From: Psychrobacter sp. Choline-02u-9
Lineage (GTDB): Bacteria; Pseudomonadota; Gammaproteobacteria; Pseudomonadales; Moraxellaceae
Assembly (NCBI RefSeq): GCF_002836505.1
Contig: NZ_PJBF01000046.1
Coordinates: 18,442-82,441 of the forward strand
Length of the DNA stretch: 64,000 nucleotides
Direction of reading: 5' to 3'
Below are positions 9,306-19,139 of the stretch, piece by piece. The position numbers and the translations under genes are program-made. The notes beneath the pieces are model-generated. The model was not told the origin of the DNA and did not search any database. It saw only the letters and a program-made list of their open reading frames with translations. The first letter of the stretch is position 1, and each line of letters begins with the position of its first letter.

Positions 9306-9332
9306 TATATTGTTAAACGGAGAATAATACTA

Positions 9333-9950
9333 ATGAATAAAACGATCTCTACACCCTCTACCCTACTTGAGCTCGCTGGCGGCACATTCGATGCGCTTGA
9401 TTGGTCAAATTGCGCACTCGTTCTTATCGATTATCAAAACGAATACGTCGATGGCGCTATGCCATTAGGGGACGCTGGGGCAAAAGCCATCGCCAATGCG
9501 CGCCTACTACTCGATAGAGCGCGTCAGCAAGATTTACCTATCTTCCACATTACCCATCATGGCGCCAAGAATGGCAATGTCTTTGATCCTTTATCAGCTA
9601 ATGTTGAGATAGTCGAGCAATTGCAGCCGCAAGATGGCGAAACAGTGATTGCCAAAAAGCATCCGAATGCCTTTTATGATACGCAATTACAATCATTGAT
9701 CTCAGCAACAGAAAAAAAGCAGATTATTTTTGCAGGTTTTATGAGTCATATGTGCGTCAGCTCAAGCGTCCGCGCTGCATTTGATTTAGGTTTTGATAGT
9801 TTTGTCTGCCATGATGCCTGTGCCACTCGCGACCTACCGAGTGCTACAAGAAAGCCGATAAGCGCTGAAATCATGCATGATACTGCCATGGCAGCACTAC
9901 AAGATAGATTTGCCGCGATGGTAACAACCGATGAATTGGTCAATGACTAG
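9333..9950 (+). CDS. Isochorismatase-like cysteine hydrolase
   Basis: A cysteine hydrolase of the isochorismatase/nicotinamidase superfamily. The catalytic triad is visible: Asp33 (in LIDYQNEYVDG), Lys109 (in VIAKKHPNAFYDT) and the nucleophile Cys141 (in GFMSHMCVSSSVRAAFDLGF). The cis-peptide segment before the Cys is also typical. The substrate cannot be told from sequence; the short 205-residue form is usual for amidases or hydrolases of unknown substrate rather than true isochorismatase. It sits between the divergent lptFG pair and pepA, which are commonly neighbours in related gammaproteobacteria, and so may be an insertion into that neighbourhood. Confidence 0.88.
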   Translation: MNKTISTPSTLLELAGGTFDALDWSNCALVLIDYQNEYVDGAMPLGDAGAKAIANARLLLDRARQQDLPIFHITHHGAKNGNVFDPLSANVEIVEQLQPQDGETVIAKKHPNAFYDTQLQSLISATEKKQIIFAGFMSHMCVSSSVRAAFDLGFDSFVCHDACATRDLPSATRKPISAEIMHDTAMAALQDRFAAMVTTDELVND

Positions 9951-10175
9951 TATGTTGTCATCATCGAAAAATGATAATGTAACCGTTAAACCATAGCGTA
10001 AGTTAGTACAGCATAATAATTCAAACGTATTACCCAAGACTTGCTAACTGCGCACGATTATCGCAATATGCTACACTACTGTGATTGCTCAACAGACCAA
10101 ATAATTTAATAATCTGACAGGTATAAGCAGTCATTTAAATCCTGCAATTTTCATAACTCTAATAAGGATAACTAT

Positions 10176-11831
10176 ATGAATATCAAATTATCTCAGCATT
10201 TACCAAAGACCCATACGCAAAAAATCCTGAAAAAAGAAGCCAAAAGTAAAGACGATGCTTGTCTGGTTGTTTTAGTCGATGACAAGAAAAACATTCTGGC
10301 TGAATCTGTGCTGACCGAATATACCACTCGTATTGAGCAGCTGATTGAAGTATCACATTTCAAGGGCACTACCTGTGAGACTGTTGCTGACTATGCGCTG
10401 GCAGGTGATAAAAAAACCACTAAGCAAAACCCTGTTCAACTGCTGTTGGTCGGTGTAGGTAACACTGATAAGTTTAACAACACAATACTGCAAAAAATCG
10501 CCAACACTATCTATAGCAGCACTCAAAAGCGTGTGTCTTCTATCACTGTCGCCTTGGGTGATGCACTGGAAGAAAACCATTTTGGTCAATTTGCCCTTAA
10601 TCTGTTGGCAGCGAGCTACCGCTTTGACAAGTATAAGTCTGAGCAAGCGACTCCTGTATTGACTGATGTCTATCTGTTAGCTGATGAGTCACTACAGCCT
10701 GCACTTGCCTTTGCTCAGTCAGTATTTGCTGGTCAGAGCCTCACTCGTGATGTGGCCAATGAACCTGGCAATATCTGCTTCCCAGCTTACATGGCTGAAC
10801 AAGCTCAAGAACTTGCAAAAACGTATCCTGATCTATTAACCGTGAAAGTACTAGGTGAAGACGAGATGTCAGCGCTAGGTATGCATTGCTTCTTAGCCGT
10901 TGCACAAGGCTCTACCAAAGAAGGTAAACTGGTACTCATGGAGTACCGTGGTAAATCAGAATTTAGTTCAGATGCAGGCTTTACCGAGCAAACCACTAGC
11001 AACGCAAAAGTAAGTGGTCTAAAGGCATTAGCCGATAAACTACCAACCAAAAAGTCAGCTAAAAATGCGAGCAAAAATAGCAATGACAATGCACAAGCGA
11101 CCAATGACGACGCACCTATCGTATTAGTCGGTAAAGGCGTAACCTTTGACTCAGGCGGTATCTCAATCAAGCCAGGTGCGGCGATGGATGAGATGAAGTT
11201 TGACATGGGTGGTTCGGCGTCAGTACTTGGTACAATCAAAGCATTATGTGAAGCACGTCTACCAATCAACGTCGTTGGTGCGCTAGCCTGTGCTGAAAAC
11301 ATGCCATCAGGTGATGCCACGCGTCCAGGCGATATCGTCAAAGCGATGAATGGTAAATCAGTTGAAATCTTGAACACTGATGCTGAAGGTCGCTTAGTAC
11401 TAGCAGATACTTTGTGCTACGTGCAGCGTTATCAGCCAAAAGCCATCATCGATGTTGCCACCTTGACTGGTGCTTGTGTGGTTGCGCTAGGCCATGTTCG
11501 TTCAGCCGTATTTAGTAATGATGAAGACATCCTGTTTGATTTAGAAAATGCTAGCAACCTATCAGGTGACCTAATTTGGCATATGCCTTTAGATGATGAG
11601 TATCAAGCTCAGCTTGATTCACCAATCGCCGATATGCAAAACATTGGTGGTAAAGGTGCTGGTGCGGTAACTGCCGCCTGCTTCTTATCGCGTTTCATTG
11701 AAGAAGGTCAAGCATGGGCGCATTTGGACATCGCTGGTACTGCATGGAATTCAGGCAAAGACAAAGCAGCCACTGGACGTCCTGTGCCATTGTTTATGCA
11801 GTATCTAAAAAACAGCGCAGAGATGGCTTAA
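10176..11831 (+). CDS. pepA: Leucyl aminopeptidase PepA (M17 family)
   Basis: PepA is a hexameric dimetal aminopeptidase and, in E. coli, also a DNA-binding accessory factor for Xer recombination. The metal and active-site segments are intact: GKGVTFDSGGISIKPG (about nt 11133-11180), DMGGSASVLG, and the signature NTDAEGRLVLAD (about 11376-11411). At 551 residues it is longer than E. coli PepA (503). The extra residues include a Lys/Asn/Ser-rich insertion (about residues 285-310, KKSAKNASKNSNDNAQ) just before the first metal ligand. The gene ends seven bases before holC, so the pair is co-transcribed, as in many gammaproteobacteria. Confidence 0.97.
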   Translation: MNIKLSQHLPKTHTQKILKKEAKSKDDACLVVLVDDKKNILAESVLTEYTTRIEQLIEVSHFKGTTCETVADYALAGDKKTTKQNPVQLLLVGVGNTDKFNNTILQKIANTIYSSTQKRVSSITVALGDALEENHFGQFALNLLAASYRFDKYKSEQATPVLTDVYLLADESLQPALAFAQSVFAGQSLTRDVANEPGNICFPAYMAEQAQELAKTYPDLLTVKVLGEDEMSALGMHCFLAVAQGSTKEGKLVLMEYRGKSEFSSDAGFTEQTTSNAKVSGLKALADKLPTKKSAKNASKNSNDNAQATNDDAPIVLVGKGVTFDSGGISIKPGAAMDEMKFDMGGSASVLGTIKALCEARLPINVVGALACAENMPSGDATRPGDIVKAMNGKSVEILNTDAEGRLVLADTLCYVQRYQPKAIIDVATLTGACVVALGHVRSAVFSNDEDILFDLENASNLSGDLIWHMPLDDEYQAQLDSPIADMQNIGGKGAGAVTAACFLSRFIEEGQAWAHLDIAGTAWNSGKDKAATGRPVPLFMQYLKNSAEMA

Positions 11832-11838
11832 TCCATTT

Positions 11839-12336
11839 ATGAAAATTAGTTTTTATGTATTAAGTGAAAGTAAGGCCCAAGATTTCTTGGGCTTTATTTG
11901 TCAGCTGACTCAGACGGCGCTTAACAAAAGCGCTCAGTCTTTGCTGATTTTAATTGAAGATGAGACATTACTAGCAAATCTAGATACGGCGCTTTGGGCA
12001 CAAGAGTCCACGAGTTTTATACCGCATCAATGTCTTTCTGATACTGACAATAAAAGTACCGATGATAGAGGTACTGATGATAGCAACATCAACATTGCTA
12101 CTTCTGAAGTATCAGCCCCTGTACTGCTAGGCAATCATATGCCAGCAGATTTTAATGGTATCGTGCTCAATACGACGACACGACCCGTCAACGATTTTAT
12201 GGCTGCTACCAATAATTCAAAACCCTCCCGAGTCCTTGAGCTGATCCGACCTGATGCCACAAGTACACAAGAAGGTCGCAATAAATATAAAGCCTACCAG
12301 CAATTAGGTTACGATTTGACCCACTTTAAAGTATAG
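11839..12336 (+). CDS. holC: DNA polymerase III chi subunit HolC
   Basis: HolC (chi) links the clamp-loader psi subunit to single-strand binding protein. The N-terminus MKISFYVLSESKAQDFLGFICQ and the following ALNKSAQSLLILIEDE match the family, as do FIPHQCL and the conserved late segment VLELIRPDAT. The protein is 165 residues, slightly longer than E. coli HolC (147), with an Asp/Ser/Thr-rich insertion at about residues 71-95. The position directly after pepA is the classical context. The 293-bp gap that follows (12337-12629) has no evident gene. Confidence 0.92.
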   Translation: MKISFYVLSESKAQDFLGFICQLTQTALNKSAQSLLILIEDETLLANLDTALWAQESTSFIPHQCLSDTDNKSTDDRGTDDSNINIATSEVSAPVLLGNHMPADFNGIVLNTTTRPVNDFMAATNNSKPSRVLELIRPDATSTQEGRNKYKAYQQLGYDLTHFKV

Positions 12337-12629
12337 CTTTGCCGTTTATTTCCCTCTTACCTTTTACAACGAAATCTCTTCCTACCTTATATATTACTGC
12401 CTATATCGCTACTTTTGCCTCCTATAAATGAGGTATTCTGAGTAGCTAGCCCTTGCCTATAAGTGCTGCATTCTTTTTGTACTAGTTGTATAACTCTACT
12501 ATTCCTCTATTTGCATGCAACAGCTACTGCTATGAGCGGTATGCGAATATGTCAAAAAATGCTACCATCCTTCGATAAATTTTCTGTTGTGACAATTCAC
12601 TTACTTTTAACGGACTTGAGGGTGTACAG

Positions 12630-13832
12630 ATGCGTTCATTAATTGCGATGTATCAGCGTATAGGGCTGGTGCCGCTTATTATTATTGGCTTGGTATTAGG
12701 GGTATTGATTGGTTGGCTGGCGCCAAGTATCGGCACCGCCATAGGGTTGCTTGGTACACTCTTTGTCGGCGCACTAAAAGCAGTCGCTCCCATCCTAGTA
12801 TTTATTCTGGTTATGGCAGCAATTAGTCAACATCGCAGTGGCAATGAAGTCTACGTAAAGCCGGTGCTTATTATGTACATGTTCGGCACTTTTTTGGCAG
12901 CGCTAACAGCAGTCGGTGCCAGCTTTTTATTCCCGACTGAGCTGGTCTTGATCAACGCCGATATCGCACAAGTACCACCTGCTGACCTAAAAGAAGTCTT
13001 GACGAACTTGCTCATGAACTTGGTCGCTAACCCGATCAATGCAATCGCTGAAGCCAACTATATTGGTATCTTAGCATGGGCAATTATTATTGGTTTTGCA
13101 TTGCGCCAAGCCAGTGATACTGCTCGTAATGTTGTCGGTGATTTCGCTGATGCCATCTCACAAGTGGTTAAATGGATTATTGCTTTAGCCCCATTTGGTA
13201 TCTTAGGCCTAGTCGCTAGCACGGTTGCTGAAACAGGATTTGCTTCTTTGGCAGGCTACGCACGTATCTTGATTGTGTTAATTAGCTGCATGTTATTCAT
13301 TGCGTTGGTCGCCAATCCGCTTATCGTCCTTATCAAAACTGGCAAAAATCCTTATCCACTCGTGTTCAGATGTCTACGTGAATCAGGAATTACTGCCTTC
13401 TTTACGCGTAGTTCAGCGGCCAATATTCCAGTCAACATGAACCTTGCCCGTAAACTTGGATTGCATGAAGACACTTATTCAGTGACCATTCCACTAGGTG
13501 CCACTATTAATATGGCAGGTGCTGCGATTACGATTAATGTCTTAACGCTTGCTGCTGCTCATACGTTGGGTATCGAAGTGACGTTTGCATCAGCGCTGCT
13601 ACTCAGTCTGGTTGCTACGATTAGTGCTTGCGGTGCTTCTGGTGTTGCTGGTGGTTCATTGCTATTGATTCCGCTCGCTGCTAGCTTATTTAGCATTCCA
13701 AATGATATCGCGATGCAAGTAGTTGCGATTGGCTTTATCATCGGTGTGATTCAGGATTCAGCTGAGACTGCCTTGAACTCTTCAACTGATGTGTTGTTTA
13801 CAGCAGCGGCGGATCCTACTTATTCGCGTTAA
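12630..13832 (+). CDS. sstT: Serine/threonine:sodium symporter SstT
   Basis: A dicarboxylate/amino acid:cation symporter (DAACS family) that takes up serine and threonine with sodium at the inner membrane. The N-terminus [20 protein letters not shown], the re-entrant loop with [10 protein letters not shown], the signature [17 protein letters not shown] (about residues 286-302) and the [19 protein letters not shown] end are typical of SstT. The length of 400 residues is normal for the family. An RBS (GAGGG) precedes the ATG, and a strong terminator follows. Confidence 0.95.
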   Translation: MRSLIAMYQRIGLVPLIIIGLVLGVLIGWLAPSIGTAIGLLGTLFVGALKAVAPILVFILVMAAISQHRSGNEVYVKPVLIMYMFGTFLAALTAVGASFLFPTELVLINADIAQVPPADLKEVLTNLLMNLVANPINAIAEANYIGILAWAIIIGFALRQASDTARNVVGDFADAISQVVKWIIALAPFGILGLVASTVAETGFASLAGYARILIVLISCMLFIALVANPLIVLIKTGKNPYPLVFRCLRESGITAFFTRSSAANIPVNMNLARKLGLHEDTYSVTIPLGATINMAGAAITINVLTLAAAHTLGIEVTFASALLLSLVATISACGASGVAGGSLLLIPLAASLFSIPNDIAMQVVAIGFIIGVIQDSAETALNSSTDVLFTAAADPTYSR

Positions 13833-13860
13833 TTTCTGCTGACGTGTTTTATATAGATAT

Positions 13861-13892
13861 AAAAAAAGGGCCTTTAAAGGGCCCTTTTTTTA
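13861..13892. terminator. Terminator between sstT and cbpM
   Basis: A GGGCC/GGCCC stem flanked by A7 and T7 gives a terminator on both strands between convergent genes. Confidence 0.9.
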
Positions 13893-13913
13893 TGCGGTAT
13901 TTTGATTATTTGA

Positions 13914-14237
13914 TTACTTTAGGTTGTCTATATCAACTTCGATGACTGGTGTTTGCTGCTCTATTTGACGTTTAAGTTGGCGCAGTTGCTCAACCTCATC
14001 TAACAGCTCAAGTATCAAACCAATTGCTGGTACGCTGGCTTCAAAGTCACGACTCAGTCGCGATGCACGGCGCACTGTCGTCAGCTGATAACCAGTAAAT
14101 TTTTCATGCTCTGGCACATCATATTCAATGATATTTTCTTCGATTAATTCGATGACCCATTGGCGCTCTTGGCCACAGGCAGAGACCAGTTCATCTAAGC
14201 TCATGATGATGTCTGTAAATTCAGTCGAGTGGTTCAT
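13914..14237 (-). CDS. cbpM: Chaperone modulator CbpM
   Basis: CbpM is a small MerR-like helix-turn-helix protein that binds CbpA and inhibits its co-chaperone activity. The 107-residue protein shows the family pattern: MSLDELVSACGQERQWVIELIEENI, then FTGYQLTTVRRASRLSRDFEASVPAIGLILELLDEVEQLR and a coiled C-terminus. It lies 100 bp downstream of cbpA on the same strand, the conserved cbpA-cbpM arrangement. GAGGA precedes the ATG. Confidence 0.93.
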   Translation of the reverse strand: MNHSTEFTDIIMSLDELVSACGQERQWVIELIEENIIEYDVPEHEKFTGYQLTTVRRASRLSRDFEASVPAIGLILELLDEVEQLRQLKRQIEQQTPVIEVDIDNLK

Positions 14238-14337
14238 AGCTATTATCCTCGTTTTCTCTTTATTTCATCGGTATCGTGTTCATCTCTGCTATTCGTCTAT
14301 TACTTCAGTAATAAATGACAGTTATTTATAACCTTGT

Positions 14338-15363
14338 TTAACGACTAATATTGATATCCGCAAAGGCTTGTTTTAGCTGCTCATAAGCCTGTATCGACGC
14401 ATCGTTACTGACATCAGGATTGACAATATTTAGAGTTAGATACAAGTCACCTGCTTGCTTGGCAGGAATACCTTTGCCTTTAAGACGTAAATTGCTACCG
14501 GACTTGCTGTTCTTAGGAATGGTCACACCAAGCGTACCCGCTGGCGTACTGACGTTGATTTTCTCACCCAGTGCCGCTTCCCACGGTGCAATATTCACAG
14601 TTTGATAAACATCTGCACCTTCTATACGAATATTGGCATCATGACGAATTTTAACCTTCAAAAACAAATCGCCATTTTTTCCATTACTGCTACCAGCAGC
14701 ACCTTGCCCTGCTAAACGAATTTGCTTACCGTCAGTGATACCTTTAGGGATTTTTATCTTAAGGGTTTTATTGTCGTAGTCGACATTGCCATTGGGCTGA
14801 CGAACAGGGACGTTTAACTTAATACTATAGTCGTCGCCACTATAGACTGAAGATAAATCAACGGTAATCTCGGCATGTTGATCTTGACCTTTGCTATCTT
14901 GCGTCCCAAAGCCACCACCAAATTGATCAAATCCGCTGCTTTGAGAGCGACTGCCCGTTTGTCCACCAGTTGACCCACGTGCGCCGCGACCAAATGCTGA
15001 AAAAATGTCATCGAAGCGAAAACCACCATCACCAAAGGCCTCACCGTCACCAAACTGGTCTTTGATATCTTCCCAGCGAAAACCACCTTGACCCGCATCA
15101 GTTTGCCCACTACCACCAAACCCACTTGATCTACTTTGACCAGCAAATGGATTATTGAGCATAGCGTCATATTCGGCGCGCTTTTCTTTATCTCTGATCG
15201 TTTCGTAAGCGTTGTTTATTTCTGCAATTTTATTATCAGCGTCTGGATGATCACTGACATCGGGATGATACTGACGAACGAGCTTACGGTATTTTTTTTT
15301 GATATCAGCGTCTGAGGCGTCTTTTTTGACCCCTAAAATGTCATAGTAGTTTTTCTCTGCCAT
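14338..15363 (-). CDS. cbpA: DnaJ-class co-chaperone CbpA
   Basis: CbpA is a J-domain protein lacking the zinc-finger region. The J domain covers residues 1-69 with the HPD motif at 33-35 (QYHPDVS). A Gly/Phe/Gln-rich linker (about 73-155) and two substrate-binding beta domains follow. The absence of CxxCxGxG motifs separates it from the DnaJ at 33-34 kb. It stimulates DnaK, and its partner cbpM is directly downstream. The linker is long and rich in GQ/GG/SR compared with E. coli CbpA (341 against 306 residues). Confidence 0.94.
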   Translation of the reverse strand: MAEKNYYDILGVKKDASDADIKKKYRKLVRQYHPDVSDHPDADNKIAEINNAYETIRDKEKRAEYDAMLNNPFAGQSRSSGFGGSGQTDAGQGGFRWEDIKDQFGDGEAFGDGGFRFDDIFSAFGRGARGSTGGQTGSRSQSSGFDQFGGGFGTQDSKGQDQHAEITVDLSSVYSGDDYSIKLNVPVRQPNGNVDYDNKTLKIKIPKGITDGKQIRLAGQGAAGSSNGKNGDLFLKVKIRHDANIRIEGADVYQTVNIAPWEAALGEKINVSTPAGTLGVTIPKNSKSGSNLRLKGKGIPAKQAGDLYLTLNIVNPDVSNDASIQAYEQLKQAFADINISR

Positions 15364-15515
15364 GTTATTTTCCCCAAAATAAAAACATATTAGTGGTATC
15401 AGTCTGCCAATTTCAAACGATACGGTATAAATGGCTACTAAATTTTGCTATAGCAACTTTTTGTAGCCTACTTATCATCATAACAATAATTACAACAAAC
15501 ACCGTTATATAAATA

Positions 15516-17585
15516 TTACCAGTAATGATGCCAAGCGATAGCAGCATCTATCGTATTTGAATCACCTAACACTACGCTATTATCGGCCATCACAGTGTCT
15601 GAATACGTCACTATAAGTCTGGCGTCGTTATTCTTTGATAGCTGCTGGCGTAATATCAATTTGGCAACATCAATAGCAGTGCGCCCTTCTCGCTTTGAAG
15701 TGACGTAAGATAATTCAGCACTTTGGTTATTACGTTTCATACGTAAGCCAAGCTCAATACCGATATCTGCGTGTCTATCTTGATCATGGACCGTCGCATT
15801 GACCATACTATAGCCAAGTATATGTTTACCAAACTTAGCGCCTGCGCCAATGCCAACTTGTGCGTAAGGGCTATGTCGATTGCCAGTAAACATGTCTGTA
15901 CGAGCGCCTGTTTTCAGTTGCCAAGACAGTTTAGGTTCGCCCGATAACGGTTGTCTAAGATCTTCAATCTGCTGCATATCCAAAAATACGAAATCCGTCA
16001 ATGTCCATTGATACTCATCAAAGTTATAACCCAGTGACACTTTTACGGCTTCAAAATGCTTATCAATATCTGTATGAGCGTTAAGTGGGTCTTTTACAAA
16101 TAACGATAAACCAACTTCTGCCCTCTCGTCAGATAAAACGACGGTAGTCTGCGTGGTTTTGTTACTCAATGCTGGAGAGGGTTTGTTCGGTACAGTCAGC
16201 TGAGCCAAACCATTGCTAGCTGGTAGCGCAAAACGCTGACTGAGCAATTCGCTTTTGAAAGCTCGCTGCTTCAGTGTATTGTCTTGGGTGATTTTATAAG
16301 TACGATGTAAGATCAGAAAATCAAGCGCAACCGCCCTATCGTCCGCGTTTAAAGTAGCAAGCGGGGCAGTGCTTTCTGTACGAATGACAGAGTTTATGAC
16401 GGCTTGTATTGGCTTAGATAATTGTACAAACTTCTCGCGCAGTTGCGTTTGTTCAGAGGGCAAATAGCGTACTGAAGACACTAAGGAATCAGCGCCGTTG
16501 TCGTGTTCTAATAGCTGATCGAATACATAGTCTGGCGCATACCAAGGACCTACTCGCTCAGTCGTTTTTATGTCGCTTATCAGCTCAAGTATCTCTCCTG
16601 AGCGATAACCACAATTTTGTTTGATAAAATAATAGTCAAATCGAGCAGACTTTGCTTCGTACAAATGATAGTTCAATAATTGTGTTTCAAAGGCATCTAG
16701 ATTGAGCACGTACTCCCACATATCACGTTGCTCGTTCTTGGAGTATACCGCGTCTTGTTTAAAAAATTCCGTCTCTGAAAACCCAGCATCATAAAACCCA
16801 AATAGTCCTTTTAGCGCGTACATTGCACCGTTCTCATTTTCTGGAATACGAGCGCCGAAGTTGTATGAATTATTAAGTAAGTCCTCGCTAGATAGCTCTC
16901 TAACATCACTGTTCGTATTATTTATATTATCTATAGACGTGTTGGTTTTGACCAGTACATGACCAAATGAAGAAGCTGGGTTTTTTAAATAGCTGCTTAC
17001 TAGGATCAGGCTTATTTCTTGATTCGCATCGGGTAATTTTGAGCAGTTTTTGAGATCGACGTTCAGTTCTGGTAAATGATGATTAAGCCATAAATATCTG
17101 GCTGGATACTTACAAACTACGCCCTCATTATTCATTTGCTCTATCGTTGCCATCAGCTCTGCATAAGGATCAAAATTGCGTTTTGAACGTGGTTTTGGAT
17201 TGGTTAAATAAAAATCTGGTGAAATAACTTCAGCTTTGCCATTTTTGTAAAATAGTAAATGTTGCCATTGAGAGTGCTTAGATAATGCTTTTAGCTTGGC
17301 AGAAGTGGTAGCTGTCTTTTTACTGGGTTGTCGTTTTTTTTCAATGATAGTTTTATCACTAGGCAGTCGCATGCCTTGCATTTGCGCTAATGAAACATCC
17401 AGTCCGTTAGCAAGCACGCGTGGTTCAGAAGTCTCATTATTATCAGCATTCCCATCGTGAGTAAAAACATTATTGTCTTTTTCTTCAACTACTATCGAAT
17501 CCATTGCCGAATTCATTACGTAGGGTTCAGCAGCACAGACAGTAGATACAGCAAAACAAGCTACGCACAAAAATATTTTTTGCAT
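15516..17585 (-). CDS. DUF4105-type envelope protein with C-terminal beta-barrel-like region
   Basis: A 689-residue exported protein. A signal peptide (residues 1-19, cleaving near CAA-EP) is followed by a linker region and a domain resembling DUF4105 (Lnb-like N-terminal periplasmic domain). Its characteristic stretches are LVSSYLKNPASSFGHVLVK, YNFGARIPENENGAMYALKGLFGFYDAGF and FIKQNCGYRSGEILELI, which include a Ser/His and a Cys likely to form a papain-like catalytic site. The last 200 residues alternate polar and hydrophobic residues (QVGIGAGAKFGKHILGYSM and similar) and end in an aromatic residue (HHYW), as in outer-membrane beta-barrels. The function is unknown; an envelope hydrolase role is inference. 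Confidence 0.8.
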   Translation of the reverse strand: MQKIFLCVACFAVSTVCAAEPYVMNSAMDSIVVEEKDNNVFTHDGNADNNETSEPRVLANGLDVSLAQMQGMRLPSDKTIIEKKRQPSKKTATTSAKLKALSKHSQWQHLLFYKNGKAEVISPDFYLTNPKPRSKRNFDPYAELMATIEQMNNEGVVCKYPARYLWLNHHLPELNVDLKNCSKLPDANQEISLILVSSYLKNPASSFGHVLVKTNTSIDNINNTNSDVRELSSEDLLNNSYNFGARIPENENGAMYALKGLFGFYDAGFSETEFFKQDAVYSKNEQRDMWEYVLNLDAFETQLLNYHLYEAKSARFDYYFIKQNCGYRSGEILELISDIKTTERVGPWYAPDYVFDQLLEHDNGADSLVSSVRYLPSEQTQLREKFVQLSKPIQAVINSVIRTESTAPLATLNADDRAVALDFLILHRTYKITQDNTLKQRAFKSELLSQRFALPASNGLAQLTVPNKPSPALSNKTTQTTVVLSDERAEVGLSLFVKDPLNAHTDIDKHFEAVKVSLGYNFDEYQWTLTDFVFLDMQQIEDLRQPLSGEPKLSWQLKTGARTDMFTGNRHSPYAQVGIGAGAKFGKHILGYSMVNATVHDQDRHADIGIELGLRMKRNNQSAELSYVTSKREGRTAIDVAKLILRQQLSKNNDARLIVTYSDTVMADNSVVLGDSNTIDAAIAWHHYW

Positions 17586-17616
17586 TTTTTATTAGCACCA
17601 TAAACACATAAGCAAT

Positions 17617-17651
17617 AAAAAACACGTAAGCACTAGGTTTACGTGTTTTTA
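17617..17651 (-). terminator. Terminator after the DUF3015-type gene
   Basis: The arms AAAACACGTAA and TTACGTGTTTT pair around a 9-base loop. On the minus strand a T-run follows. It lies between the DUF3015-type gene and the downstream DUF4105-type gene. Confidence 0.85.
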
Positions 17652-17713
17652 TCATTAAACAGTCAAAAGCTTAATAATTAAACCGATGACTCAAAACTTA
17701 AAACTGACAAGCT

Positions 17714-18205
17714 TTAGATAGCACAGCTTGTTTTAACGATGCTAAATAGCGTCTCAGCATTTTGATCTTGCGTAGCAGTACGATAGGCAGAAGTCTGAGT
17801 ATATTGACCATACTGTGCGCGTACGCTAGCGGCTGAATCACAGTTAGCAACACTTTGTAGGGCAGATAAATGAGCACCTTGGCCTGAAGCTAGATCTTTT
17901 TCAACACTTGGGAAGGCTTCTTTAATCAAAACCGCAGCTCTAACGTTACCACCTTGGCAAGTTTCAGGAGACATAGAGTCAGAAGTAGCAGCCGTAGTAC
18001 CTAAATCCCAAGTCACGTTAGAGATAATAGCTAAGATAGGGCTAGAATTACCAAACAAAGCACCACCAATACCACACTGCTTATAAATCTGCTCGATAGT
18101 GCGACCAGTTTCTGCCGTTTTAAAGCTAGAACCAAGATCGGCATTAGCTGCGCTAAATGGAATCATAGCAGCAACAACTGAAGCAATCGCAATTTTTTTC
18201 AACAT
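17714..18205 (-). CDS. DUF3015-type secreted protein
   Basis: A 163-residue protein with a clear signal peptide (MLKKIAIASVVAAMIPFSAANA) and the DUF3015-like pattern: QCGIGGALFGNSSPILAIISNVTWDLGTTAATSDSMSPETC, then QGAHLSALQSVANC. The family is periplasmic or outer-membrane associated and of unknown function. Four Cys residues (two in this core, two C-terminal) suggest disulfides. The start at 18205 is chosen because GGAAG lies six bases upstream and the signal peptide begins there; an in-frame upstream ATG would add 35 unlikely residues. The 499-bp stretch upstream (18206-18704) has no gene that I can support. Confidence 0.85.
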   Translation of the reverse strand: MLKKIAIASVVAAMIPFSAANADLGSSFKTAETGRTIEQIYKQCGIGGALFGNSSPILAIISNVTWDLGTTAATSDSMSPETCQGGNVRAAVLIKEAFPSVEKDLASGQGAHLSALQSVANCDSAASVRAQYGQYTQTSAYRTATQDQNAETLFSIVKTSCAI

Positions 18206-18704
18206 AAAACTTCCTCGAAAGACGATAAAAAATAGATTATTTGATAAAAGATCAAACTTATCATGAGTACATTTGATAGATACTCTAGAATAATGTTTAA
18301 CCTTATGCATTCTACAAAATAGTAAGAATATAGCAAGGTTTTTTTACATTATATTATCTATTTCTATTTGAGCTTTCATAACGATAATTATGCTATATCG
18401 ATAGATTTGGTCTTTATATATTACCTATTTATATTGCGTTGTTGGCTTTACAGTATTTTGTCGGCTTCTTTATGAGAATCACTCTTTATAAGTCTAATTT
18501 TAGTACCTACGCCATCGTTATTCCTTCTAAAAAATAGGTATTTTTCCTTAAAAAACAGCTATTTGACCTCATGAGTTTTTTACACGGCAGTAATAATATG
18601 ACAAGCTAGCTCTTGTAGAATCCCCTATTATTCATACTCATAGGGAGTATAGATAACGTAGGCAAGAGCATCTGTCTATTTTATTAATTGCTTAAAGGTA
18701 TTAA

Positions 18705-19067
18705 ATGTCTTATTTAATCAAGTCTTTGGTTGTCACTTTATCGCTACTAATTAGCACCACAGTTTTCGCTGCCAATACCAGTTATTACGGTAGTAAGTTT
18801 CATGGCAAGCGCACAGCGAGTGGCAGTATTTTCAATATGAACTCATTAACCGCTGCACATCGCACGTTACCGTTCGGTACGAAGGTACAAGTAACCAATC
18901 AAAAGACAAAGCAGAGCGTCGTTGTAAAAATCACGGACAGAGGACCTTTTATTAGAGGTCGTATCCTTGATTTATCAAAAGCCGCTGCTGGTGAAATAAA
19001 CTGTCAGCTTTGTACGACCACGATGGAAATACTGTCGTACGGCGATGGCAAATATCGTAAGGAATAA
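18705..19067 (+). CDS. RlpA-like double-psi beta-barrel protein
   Basis: The 120-residue exported protein has a signal peptide (about residues 1-22, ending VFAA) followed directly by a double-psi beta-barrel domain of RlpA type: SYYGSKFHGKRTASGSIFNMNSLTAAHRTLPFGTKVQVTN and KITDRGPFIRGRILDLSKAAA. RlpA family members bind or cleave denuded glycan strands of peptidoglycan. The acidic catalytic Asp in TDRGPF is present. There is no lipobox and no SPOR domain, so this is a short, soluble RlpA-like form. A strong terminator follows. Confidence 0.88.
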   Translation: MSYLIKSLVVTLSLLISTTVFAANTSYYGSKFHGKRTASGSIFNMNSLTAAHRTLPFGTKVQVTNQKTKQSVVVKITDRGPFIRGRILDLSKAAAGEINCQLCTTTMEILSYGDGKYRKE

Positions 19068-19073
19068 TGTAAT

Positions 19074-19106
19074 AAAAAAGGGATGGCTTATGCCATCCCT
19101 TTTTTA
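19074..19106. terminator. Bidirectional terminator between the rlpA-like gene and the ABC-F gene
   Basis: The stem GGGATGGC/GCCATCCC is flanked by A6 and T7, between convergent genes. Confidence 0.92.
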
Positions 19107-19139
19107 TGTCTGCTTATATAACTAACTATCTAGAACGCT

